NCBI GenBank assembly: GCA_030681895.1
Contig: JAUXRI010000090.1
Span: 1-64,000, forward strand
DNA length: 64,000 nucleotides
Reading direction: 5' to 3'
Source: Myxococcales bacterium
Lineage (GTDB): Bacteria; Myxococcota; Myxococcia; Myxococcales; Myxococcaceae
Shown: in pieces, positions 1-6,346 of the stretch
Layout of the letters: each line of letters opens with the position of its first letter
Position numbering within the stretch: position 1 is the stretch's first letter
Program-made: the position numbers and the translations under genes
The notes under the pieces: generated by a model
Told to the model about the DNA's origin: nothing
The model's input: the letters and a program-made list of their open reading frames with translations, nothing else
The model's database searches: none

Positions 1-254
1 GTGGGGCCCGTCAGCGTGCCAGTGCCGCCGTCGGGGAGCGCTCCGCCACCTGCGCCGCCGGCCATGCCGCCCCCAGACGAGGAGCCCCCTGCCGTTCCTC
101 CCGCCGCTGAGCCGCCGCCAGTCGCTGAACCACCGCCAGTCGCTGAGCCGCCGCCAGTCGCTGCGCCGCCGCCAGCCGTTCCTCCATCACTCCCGCTGGA
201 GCTGCCGCACGCGAAGACGACGAATGAGCTGGCGATGATGACGAAGCGGCGCAC
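1..254 (-). CDS. Gly-rich lipoprotein, N-terminal fragment (cut by window edge)
   Basis: Only the first 84 codons are inside the window; the gene continues past position 1. It starts at a GTG with GGAG five bases upstream. The product opens with two arginines, a hydrophobic stretch and a lipobox-like FVVFAC, so it should be exported and lipidated at that Cys. The rest of the visible part is a low-complexity linker of Gly-Gly-Ser-Ala-Thr repeats, followed by the start of an ordinary domain (LPDGGTGTLTGP). The function of the mature domain cannot be judged. Other lipoproteins in this window share the plan of lipobox, repetitive linker and globular domain. The opposite strand is also open here, but its proline-rich translation is only the complement of this linker. 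Confidence 0.7.
   Translation of the reverse strand, partial: MRRFVIIASSFVVFACGSSSGSDGGTAGGGAATGGGSATGGGSATGGGSAAGGTAGGSSSGGGMAGGAGGGALPDGGTGTLTGP
110..175. repeat. Short tandem repeat, about 18-bp unit, in lipoprotein linker
   Basis: Roughly 3.5 near-identical copies of an 18-bp unit (core CGCCAGTCGCTGAGCC on the plus strand) encode GGGSAT repeats of the lipoprotein on the minus strand. It is in frame, so copy-number changes would lengthen or shorten the linker only. Confidence 0.75.
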
Positions 255-332
255 GGTGACTCCGAGTTTCGGGGAGCGCCCATCTTGCGCGATTGGCAGT
301 GCGTGTCGATTCGCGCGTGGTGACCGGCCAGT

Positions 333-1049
333 TCAGTCTCCGCTCCCGTGGTCGAAGGGCCTGGAGTCGAGCGCCTCGACCCGCGCTTCTTCGAGCCGAT
401 ACGCCGCGTGCACGTCGCGGAGCACCCGCTCGGTGACGGCGCGCACCCACCCATGCAGAGGAAAGTTCGCCGATTCCGTGGAGAGCTCTCGGGTGACAAT
501 CAACGTCTTGCCCTGCTCCGTGACGGTCGCGCGCTCGTTTGCCTCGGTGACGGGCAGCTTGCCCAGCACGAGCTCCTGCACGACGGCCAGCGGCGCCAGG
601 GTGTCGTGGAACCGGAGCGTCACCTGCACCTTCGTGACGGCCCTGCTCGAGCCGAGCAGCTCGGTGAGCCCGACGACGCGAAAGGGCAGGGCCTCGAGCC
701 ACCGGCGATAGCGCCTCGGCCCGAAGACCCAGAAGCGCACCAGCACCAGCGCGAAGAGCGAGACGCAGACCCCGATGGCCCAGCCGGTCCACGCCGGTGG
801 CTGCTTCAGCTCGCTGTCGAGGCTGACGGCCCAGAAGCTGAATGCGCCCGCGAGCGTGGAGAACACCAGGGGCATCGTGAAGCGCGTCACCGAGAGCAAG
901 AGACGTCGCTCGCTGAAGCTGGCCGCGTCGGCCCTCGCGCGCGCCTCGGCGTCACGCGTGTCCTGCGCAGCCTCGACGCTGGCGCGCTCACGTTCCTGTC
1001 GCAACCGCTGCGCTTCCGCCTCGAGCCGCTCCCGTGGGTCGTCGCTCAT
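333..1049 (-). CDS. Hypothetical two-TM membrane protein with N-terminal coiled coil
   Basis: A 238-residue protein of no family I recognise. Residues 1 to about 45 are charged and Ala/Arg/Glu-rich, predicting a cytoplasmic coiled coil. Two hydrophobic segments follow (around 55-78, containing MPLVFSTLAGAFSFWAV, and 88-108, containing GWAIGVCVSLFALVLVRF). The last 125 residues form a mixed alpha/beta cytoplasmic domain ending in a long charged helix. It lies downstream of the short-chain dehydrogenase on the same strand with a 79-bp gap. The product is clearly coding, because no other frame here makes a sensible protein, but nothing points to a specific function. Confidence 0.75.
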   Translation of the reverse strand: MSDDPRERLEAEAQRLRQERERASVEAAQDTRDAEARARADAASFSERRLLLSVTRFTMPLVFSTLAGAFSFWAVSLDSELKQPPAWTGWAIGVCVSLFALVLVRFWVFGPRRYRRWLEALPFRVVGLTELLGSSRAVTKVQVTLRFHDTLAPLAVVQELVLGKLPVTEANERATVTEQGKTLIVTRELSTESANFPLHGWVRAVTERVLRDVHAAYRLEEARVEALDSRPFDHGSGD

Positions 1050-1128
1050 CTGGCCCCTCCTTCACGCCGGAGGCTCGCTCCCGGCTGATGGCACTGTGCC
1101 TGCCACGCTCGAGGGCTGCCAGTGCTCG

Positions 1129-2049
1129 TCACGCGGGGAGGTCTGCGACGATCCGCTCCGAGACCTCCCACAGACGGCGGGCCATCACCGCATCGTCTGC
1201 ATCGACCCGCGCCTTCGCCACGTTGCAGTCGGCGAAGTACTCGCCAGAGGTCGTCGCGAGGGAGGGGCTGGTCGCGACGAAGACCTCGGTGGCGGCGCCC
1301 TGTGCGACGCTCTTGAGCATCAGCGGCCCGAGCAACCCGAAGAAGAACATGAAGACGGGGTTCGTGTTGCGGCCCAGGTTGGTGTGGATGACACCCGGGT
1401 GCACGGCGTTGGCCGTCTTCTTCGTTCCCGCGAAGCGGCGCGAGAGCTCCTTGGCGAAGAGAAGGTTGGCCAGCTTCGAGTGCCCGTAGGTCGCCATGTC
1501 CGCCTTCCCGCGAGTGCCTGCGAGGTCGTCGAACTGAATGCCGTCTTTCGGCGCCATGGTGTGCGCGTTGCTGCTCACCATCACCACGCGACCCGTCTCG
1601 GTCAGCTGCCCGAGCAGGCCAGTGACGAGCATGAAGTGGCCAATGTGGTTGGTGAAGAACTGCTTCTCGTAGCCAAAGGCCTGCTCGGTCTGGATGCCCA
1701 TGATGCCGGCGTTGCAGATGATGGCGTCGAGCGTGAGGCCCAGGCGCTTCACCTCGGCGACGCACGCCTTGACGCTCGCCGGGTCTGACAGCTCGCACGC
1801 GAGGGGCACCGTCTTCCCCGTCACGGCGTTGCAGGCGGCCTGTGCTTTCTGGAGCGTCCTCGCGGTGCCCACCACGACGGCGCCGCGCATCGTCAGCACG
1901 CGCAGAGCTTCCTGCCCCAGGCCCGAGGTGCAGCCCGTGACGAGCACCGTCTTGCCGTCGAGCGACAGCCCTGCGGTGACCTGCTCGGCCGTGGAGCCGT
2001 ACCCGAAGCCGCTGCGGCCTTTCGACGTGAACAACTCGTAGAGCGACAT
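1129..2049 (-). CDS. Short-chain dehydrogenase/reductase (retinol dehydrogenase-like)
   Basis: NAD(P)-dependent oxidoreductase of the SDR family, 306 residues. The cofactor motif TGCTSGLG is at residues 38-45, followed by CNAG in the NNAG position, a catalytic VSS serine and YGHSK (YxxxK) near residue 185. The N-terminal 30 residues before the Rossmann fold and the C-terminal extension resemble WW-domain-oxidoreductase/retinol-dehydrogenase-like SDRs. The start is the ATG at 2049, preceded by GGGAG; a longer frame up to 2118 would run through the promoter and is rejected. A strong promoter with two operator-like palindromes lies directly upstream, so expression is probably repressor-controlled. 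The substrate is unknown. Confidence 0.9.
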   Translation of the reverse strand: MSLYELFTSKGRSGFGYGSTAEQVTAGLSLDGKTVLVTGCTSGLGQEALRVLTMRGAVVVGTARTLQKAQAACNAVTGKTVPLACELSDPASVKACVAEVKRLGLTLDAIICNAGIMGIQTEQAFGYEKQFFTNHIGHFMLVTGLLGQLTETGRVVMVSSNAHTMAPKDGIQFDDLAGTRGKADMATYGHSKLANLLFAKELSRRFAGTKKTANAVHPGVIHTNLGRNTNPVFMFFFGLLGPLMLKSVAQGAATEVFVATSPSLATTSGEYFADCNVAKARVDADDAVMARRLWEVSERIVADLPA

Positions 2050-2080
2050 GGTGAACTCCCGTTCGCGGCCGGCACGGCTG

Positions 2081-2093
2081 CTTACGGCGTAAG
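2081..2093. promoter_or_regulatory. Operator-like palindrome overlapping SDR -10 region
   Basis: CTTACGGCGTAAG is a perfect 13-bp palindrome with a single central base. It overlaps the 3' half of the predicted -10 hexamer of the dehydrogenase gene. Size and symmetry fit a TetR-type repressor site. No TetR gene is present nearby, so the regulator would be encoded elsewhere. Confidence 0.6.
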
Positions 2094-2118
2094 TACGCCC
2101 CGGATGCCGCCTTGTCAA
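2090..2118 (-). promoter_or_regulatory. Sigma-70-type promoter of the SDR gene
   Basis: Read on the minus strand, TTGACA (2113-2118) is separated by 17 bp from TACTTA (2090-2095). The -35 box is consensus and the -10 box retains the key TA...A pattern. The predicted transcript start falls about 30 bp upstream of the ATG at 2049. Confidence 0.65.
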
Positions 2119-2124
2119 TGAAGA

Positions 2125-2137
2125 CTTACAGCGTATG
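2125..2137. promoter_or_regulatory. Second operator-like site upstream of SDR -35
   Basis: CTTACAGCGTATG matches the palindrome at 2081-2093 in 11 of 13 positions and lies 44 bp away centre to centre, just upstream of the -35 box. It also contains the aceK stop codon. The pair brackets the promoter, as expected for cooperative repression. Confidence 0.45.
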
Positions 2138-3904
2138 TCCAGCGCGGAGGCCTGGCTTCCGGTTCGCCTCGAAGCGCACCGAGTCCGGGTAGGGCGGCAC
2201 GCGCACGGGCCGGCCCGACTCGAGCCCCTGCTTCACGCCATTCCAGAACGACGCCTCGAACAGCTGCGGGTGCTTCGCCTCGAGCACGGCCTGCACGCGC
2301 GGGTCGGTGAAGAGAAACGGTCTCCACTCTTCGGGGAAGACGTCTTTCGGGCCGACCTGGAACCACGCCTCGCCGCGCATCTCTTCTTCGTCGTCTCGCG
2401 CCTTCGGCATCACGCGGAAGTTCACCTGGGTGAGCAGGTCGATCTCGTCGTAGTCGTAGAAGACGACGCGGCCGAGGCGGGTGACGCCGAAGTTCTTGTA
2501 GAGCAGGTCGCCCGCGAAGATGTTGGCCGCGGCGAGCTCTTCGAGACACCGGCCGAAGTCGTCCACCGCGGCGTCGAGCTCGGGCCCGCTCGTCTTGCGC
2601 AGGTAGAGGTCCAGCGGCGTCATGCGGCGCTCGATGTACACGTGCGCGAACACCACGCTGTCGCCGTCGAAGGTGAGCTGCGAGGGCACTTCGCGTTTGA
2701 GCTCCTCGAGGAGCGCAGGAGAGAAGCGCGCGAGCGGAATCGCGACGTCGGCGTACTCGAGCGTGTCAGCCATGCGGCCTGCGCGGTCGGCGCGCTTCAC
2801 GAGCCGGTAGCGGTCCTTCACCATCGCGCGGTCGACGTCTTTCGGTGGCCGCGGCCGGTCGCGGATGAGCTTGAAGACGTACGGAAACGACGGGAGCGTG
2901 AAGACCACCATCACCAGGCCTGCGGTGCCGGCCGCGAGGGTGAGCGGGTCGGTGGAGTGCCGAAGGTGGTGCAGGAAGTCGCGGTAGAAGAGCGCCTTCG
3001 ACGCCTTGCCGAAGCCCAGCATCGCGTACAGCTCCCACGGCGGCTTGGTGGGCAGCATGCGCCTCAAGAAGTGCACCCACGTCGAGGGCACGTCGATGTC
3101 GGCGAGGAAGTAGGCGCGCGTCGACGAGAAGAGCGTCGACAGCAGCTTCGGTTCGAGCAGCACGGTGTCGAGCACCAGGCGCCCCGCGCCGTCGAACACG
3201 ATGGGCACCACGAAGGGCACCATCGACAGGCCGTTGAGCGCGCGCCCGACGATGTACGCCTCCTGCCCGCGGTACAGCAGCGTCTCGAGCACCTGCAGCT
3301 GGAAGTTCGGCTCGACCCTCAACGGCCGCGGCATCGCGCGACGCAGCGCCTTGACGACGCAGTTCACGTCACGCTCGAGGTCGGCGAAGGGCCGGGTGAG
3401 CCCGAAGTCCTTCACCAGGGTGGCGAGCGTGCCGCGCAGGCCGGTGCGCGCGGGGTAGTAGCAGCGGTACGAGGGCTCCTCGAGGTCGAGGTACTCCGTC
3501 GAGATGCTCGGCCGCACGAACATGAAGCGGTTCTGAAAGTACCCGCGGTGCAGCACGCGCGTGGTGACCGAGTTGAAGAACACCTCGGCCAGCTCGGGCT
3601 GCCGGTGGTCGAGCAGGAGCGCGATGTACGACAGCTTCACGGCGCCCCAGTGCGCGTCGGTGAAGACGTCGGGGGCGAATTCCTTCGTCAGCCGCTCCAC
3701 GCTCTCGGCGACGCGGGTGTCGTACCAGCCGATGCGCTCCGACTGCAGCCGGCGCAGCGCGTTCCAGTCCCGGGCTTCGAAGAGGCCCTTCGCGGCGCGG
3801 CCGGTCTGCCGCATCAAGGCGTAGTGGGTCTCGAACCCGTCGAGCATGGCGCGGGCGACGGTGGCTTCGAGCGGGCGGGGCGTCTGCATGGCGAACCCGA
3901 GCAT
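2126..3904 (-). CDS. aceK: Isocitrate dehydrogenase kinase/phosphatase
   Basis: Bifunctional cytoplasmic enzyme that phosphorylates and dephosphorylates isocitrate dehydrogenase, throttling the TCA cycle in favour of the glyoxylate shunt. About 592 residues; the family is about 580. Conserved blocks match the E. coli protein as I recall it: LEATVARAMLDGFETHY near the N-terminus, LYRDFLHHL-like FYRDFLHHLRHS, VMVVFTLPSFPYVFK, a YIERRMTPL block, NIFAGDLLYKNFGVTR and VFYDYDEID (near residue 480, kinase Asp). The frame stays open further upstream, but that part lies inside the divergent gene. Start chosen at 3904 (MLGFAMQ); ATG 3889 (MQTPRPLE) is equally possible. No isocitrate lyase or malate synthase gene is in the window. 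It ends inside the regulatory region of the dehydrogenase downstream. Confidence 0.93.
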   Translation of the reverse strand: MLGFAMQTPRPLEATVARAMLDGFETHYALMRQTGRAAKGLFEARDWNALRRLQSERIGWYDTRVAESVERLTKEFAPDVFTDAHWGAVKLSYIALLLDHRQPELAEVFFNSVTTRVLHRGYFQNRFMFVRPSISTEYLDLEEPSYRCYYPARTGLRGTLATLVKDFGLTRPFADLERDVNCVVKALRRAMPRPLRVEPNFQLQVLETLLYRGQEAYIVGRALNGLSMVPFVVPIVFDGAGRLVLDTVLLEPKLLSTLFSSTRAYFLADIDVPSTWVHFLRRMLPTKPPWELYAMLGFGKASKALFYRDFLHHLRHSTDPLTLAAGTAGLVMVVFTLPSFPYVFKLIRDRPRPPKDVDRAMVKDRYRLVKRADRAGRMADTLEYADVAIPLARFSPALLEELKREVPSQLTFDGDSVVFAHVYIERRMTPLDLYLRKTSGPELDAAVDDFGRCLEELAAANIFAGDLLYKNFGVTRLGRVVFYDYDEIDLLTQVNFRVMPKARDDEEEMRGEAWFQVGPKDVFPEEWRPFLFTDPRVQAVLEAKHPQLFEASFWNGVKQGLESGRPVRVPPYPDSVRFEANRKPGLRAGHTL

Positions 3905-3935
3905 AGAGCCGCAGCTGACGTGCGAGGCTGGCGGA

Positions 3936-4754
3936 GTGAACGCTCCACGTCTCTCGTTGGTGCTGGATGCCGGGCGCACCGTCTTCAATACCGTGCTCAA
4001 GCGCCGCGTGCCGGCCGACGCGACGTCGACGACGGGCATCGTGCGTGAAGGTCCGCTCCAGTTCAGTCGTGAGCTGGCCGCGCGCTTCTCGAGCTTCGTG
4101 GAGTGGACGCGTGACGGGCTGGCGCCGACCTTCCCGTACGCGCTGCTGACGCACCTGCACTTCTCGCTGGTGAACGACGCGCGCTTTCCGTTCCCGCCGC
4201 TGGGCCTCATTCACAAGAGAGAGACCATCGAGCTGCTCGCGCCGCTGGTGCCGGGCGCCTGGTCGATGCGCTGTGTCCTCTCGTCCGTGGCCGCCGTGGA
4301 GCGTGGCTTCGAGCTGGCCATCACGAGCGAGCTCACGGTCGACGGCAGGCTCACGTGGCGGAGCACGACGCTCGCGTTCAAGCGGACGAAGACGGGTTCT
4401 GCCGGGCCTTCGAAGCCGAGGCCGCCTCCGCCGAACCTCGAAGGCGCCGAGCGGTGGCTGCTGCCCGACGGTCATGGCCGCGCGTACGCCGCGCTCTCGA
4501 ACAACGTCGACCCGATTCACATGAGCGGCTGGTCGGCGCGGCTGATGGGCCATCGCGGCGCGTTGATGCACGGCATGTGGTTGGCGGCGCGAGGGTGGTC
4601 TTCGCTCGACGCGACTCCGAAGGCAGTGGAGTTCAGGTTTCTCTCGCCCGTGTACCTGCCCGCGACCGTCGCGTTTCAGCCCACCGTCGACGGCTTCGGG
4701 CTGTACTCACAGGACGGAGCGCAGACGCACCTGCTCGCGCGCGTGACGGGCTGA
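3936..4754 (+). CDS. MaoC-like (hotdog fold) dehydratase-family protein
   Basis: A 272-residue protein with a two-hotdog layout. The C-terminal half carries ALSNNVDPIHMSGWSARLMG followed by MHGMW, which matches the MaoC/enoyl-CoA hydratase 2 pattern (Y/A-L-S-x-D-x-N-P-I-H ... HGM) with Asp and His in place. By family, such proteins hydrate trans-enoyl-CoA or bind acyl thioesters. Start taken at GTG 3936; earlier in-frame starts lie inside aceK. It is divergent from aceK with only 31 bp between the two starts, so its promoter must overlap the 5' end of aceK. The precise substrate is unknown. Confidence 0.75.
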   Translation: MNAPRLSLVLDAGRTVFNTVLKRRVPADATSTTGIVREGPLQFSRELAARFSSFVEWTRDGLAPTFPYALLTHLHFSLVNDARFPFPPLGLIHKRETIELLAPLVPGAWSMRCVLSSVAAVERGFELAITSELTVDGRLTWRSTTLAFKRTKTGSAGPSKPRPPPPNLEGAERWLLPDGHGRAYAALSNNVDPIHMSGWSARLMGHRGALMHGMWLAARGWSSLDATPKAVEFRFLSPVYLPATVAFQPTVDGFGLYSQDGAQTHLLARVTG

Positions 4755-4755
4755 G

Positions 4756-4802
4756 CTCGTGTCGTTGCAGGGTCGTTTTCCGACCCTCTCGCGACGCACG
4801 AG
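4756..4802. terminator. Bidirectional terminator-like stem-loop
   Basis: Between two convergent genes, AGGGTCG (4769-4775) pairs perfectly with CGACCCT (4781-4787) across a TTTTC loop. Outer flanks CTCGTGTCG and CGACGCACGAG extend the stem imperfectly. There is no strong T tract, so it is a hairpin rather than a textbook Rho-independent terminator. Confidence 0.5.
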
Positions 4803-4830
4803 CCTCCGACTGAGACGGCGCCGGGCCTGA

Positions 4831-5769
4831 TCACCGCAACGGCGTGCCGCAGGCTGCGCGCTTGAGCGTCTGCAGGTACTGGAGCTGAGACATGCGGTTG
4901 CGCGCGTAGACGACCTCTTGCTGGAAGCGCTCGTCACCGCCGAGCTGGGCCGCGCGCTCGTAGGCCGCGAGGGCTTCCTGGAATTGCCCGCGCACCGACT
5001 GAAGCGCGCCGACGTTCGCCCACCCACGCCCGTCGTTGGGGTTCGTCGCGAGGTACGCCTCGTGCTGCTGGAGCGCGCCGTCGAGGTTTCCGTCGGTGGC
5101 CATCTTCACCGCGTCCTTCAGGGGCGCGGGCTCTTCGAGGATCAGCGTGTCGGTCGTCTCGCCTGGCTTCAGGTCTGCGACGAAGGCGCTCACCATCGCG
5201 TCCATCGCCTGTTGCGCGAGCCGCGCCGCGAGCTGCACCGAGATGAGCGCGTCGGAGAAGTTGTTACGCCCGTCCTTCTGGACGCTGGGCGTCGGACCGC
5301 TGCGCCGGCCGTAGTAATCCTGCGAGAAGATGCGGGTACCGTCGTTTCGGGTGAGCGTGAAGATGGCGTCGGTGCGAACGCTGAGCGCGGTGCCGTTCGT
5401 CTGGCCGGGTGTCGGCGCGGTGCCTCCGGTGGCACGAACGCTCTGGAGCTGAACCGACAAGGTCGCCTCGGGCTGCGCGCACGGCTGGGCGTTGCACCGA
5501 TTCGCCACCGCCATCGCGCAGGTCTGCACCAGCTCGCGCTCCGTCATCGCGACGACCTCTGGCTCGAGAATCGCGGCGCCCAGTCCGCTCAGCGGGTCCA
5601 TCAGCGCCAGCAGCACGTTCGGCCCGCTCTGCGGCGTGACACCCTGGACGGTGACGACGGTGACCCCGCCAGCGTTGAGCTGTGGCGGCGTCTCGTGGCG
5701 CAGATACAGGCGCGGCGCGCAGGCGGTGGAGAACGAGAGCGCGAGCAGGACGGGAAGGGTCGTTTTCAC
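4831..5769 (-). CDS. TPR-containing lipoprotein
   Basis: A 312-residue protein with a short signal peptide and lipobox (SFSTAC, Cys 17), so probably membrane-anchored in the periplasm. The middle section (about 30-200) is a beta-rich domain with a Cys pair CNAQPC. The C-terminal part (about 215-300) contains tetratricopeptide-like helices (AVKMATDGNLDGALQQHEAY and GWANVGALQSVRGQFQEAL), usually protein-protein interaction surfaces. It is divergent from the AT-hook gene and convergent with the MaoC-like gene. No specific partner can be named. Confidence 0.75.
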   Translation of the reverse strand: MKTTLPVLLALSFSTACAPRLYLRHETPPQLNAGGVTVVTVQGVTPQSGPNVLLALMDPLSGLGAAILEPEVVAMTERELVQTCAMAVANRCNAQPCAQPEATLSVQLQSVRATGGTAPTPGQTNGTALSVRTDAIFTLTRNDGTRIFSQDYYGRRSGPTPSVQKDGRNNFSDALISVQLAARLAQQAMDAMVSAFVADLKPGETTDTLILEEPAPLKDAVKMATDGNLDGALQQHEAYLATNPNDGRGWANVGALQSVRGQFQEALAAYERAAQLGGDERFQQEVVYARNRMSQLQYLQTLKRAACGTPLR

Positions 5770-5837
5770 GACCGAAGCATCGACCAGCCATGGCGAGACT
5801 CCAGCGTTTCGTTGCGTCGGCGCGTGAGGAATGGGAC

Positions 5838-5855
5838 ACTGAACATGTATTCAGT
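5838..5855. promoter_or_regulatory. LexA-box-like palindrome
   Basis: ACTGAACATGTATTCAGT has perfect 6-bp arms around a 6-bp centre and fits the CTG-N10-CAG layout of LexA boxes. It also agrees at most positions with the myxobacterial LexA motif as I remember it (CTRHAMRYBYGTTCAGS). It sits 20 bp upstream of the AT-hook protein start, a repressing position. Assignment to LexA is inference. Confidence 0.5.
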
Positions 5856-5874
5856 CACTCCCGGAGACATTCCC

Positions 5875-6318
5875 ATGAACGAGCCCGACCCCATCAGCCC
5901 CGACGTGCAGCGCCTCATTCACCTCTTCTCGGCGTTGCCCGACGTGAAGTTCCCCGACGTCGACGCGCCGATGCTCCACGAGCTGGTCGCGAAGGTGAAG
6001 GAGCGTCACCAGTCGGTCTCGCTGGCCGAGGCGCAGCTCGACGCCGCCCGCCGCGCGCTCGAAGAAGAGCAGGAGCAGCTGCTCAAGAAGGCGCACCGGC
6101 TTCAGGCGTGGCTGACGGTGATGGCCGAGACCGATGAGGGCCTGCGGCAGAAGCTCGACACGATGGTGCTGCCGAGACTGCGAAGGCCGGTGGTGCGCGT
6201 CGAGGGCCCGCAAGGCGAGACGGTCGAGGTGACCGAGGCGCCGAAGAAGCGTGGCCGCCCACGCAAGGCCGCGCCGGCGAGTGAGGCGTTGTTCGAAGAC
6301 GCTCAGCCGGTGAGCTGA
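5875..6318 (+). CDS. Small coiled-coil protein with C-terminal AT-hook
   Basis: A 147-residue protein. The N-terminal 45 residues (PDVQRLIHLFSALPDVKFPD) look globular. Residues 46-90 form a charged helix/coiled coil (AEAQLDAARRALEEEQEQLL). The C-terminus has an AT-hook core RGRPRK within a Lys/Arg/Ala-rich tail, suggesting binding to the minor groove of AT-rich DNA. Start ATG 5875 has GGAG nine bases upstream; an in-frame ATG at 5845 lies inside the palindrome at 5838-5855 and is less likely. Small AT-hook proteins are a known theme in myxobacterial chromatin and regulation (the much larger CarD of Myxococcus is the familiar example). Its role here is unknown; the LexA-like operator suggests a damage response. 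Confidence 0.75.
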   Translation: MNEPDPISPDVQRLIHLFSALPDVKFPDVDAPMLHELVAKVKERHQSVSLAEAQLDAARRALEEEQEQLLKKAHRLQAWLTVMAETDEGLRQKLDTMVLPRLRRPVVRVEGPQGETVEVTEAPKKRGRPRKAAPASEALFEDAQPVS

Positions 6319-6346
6319 TCAGCGGCTGTCGTCAGACGGCGTCTCG

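Noticed and set aside
1-711. Plus-strand open frame of 236 codons rich in proline
   Set aside because: It is the complement of the Gly-rich lipoprotein and of the membrane protein gene at 333-1049; the translation has no domain and no ribosome site.
1089-1103. TGGCAC-N5-CTGC, resembling a sigma-54 promoter
   Set aside because: It points rightward, where no plus-strand gene follows for more than 2 kb, and it is part of a GGCAC-T-GTGCC palindrome lying just after a minus-strand stop.
4918-5874. Upstream extension of the AT-hook gene frame by about 320 codons
   Set aside because: The extension is antisense to the TPR lipoprotein and its translation has no protein-like features; ATG 5875 has a proper ribosome site.
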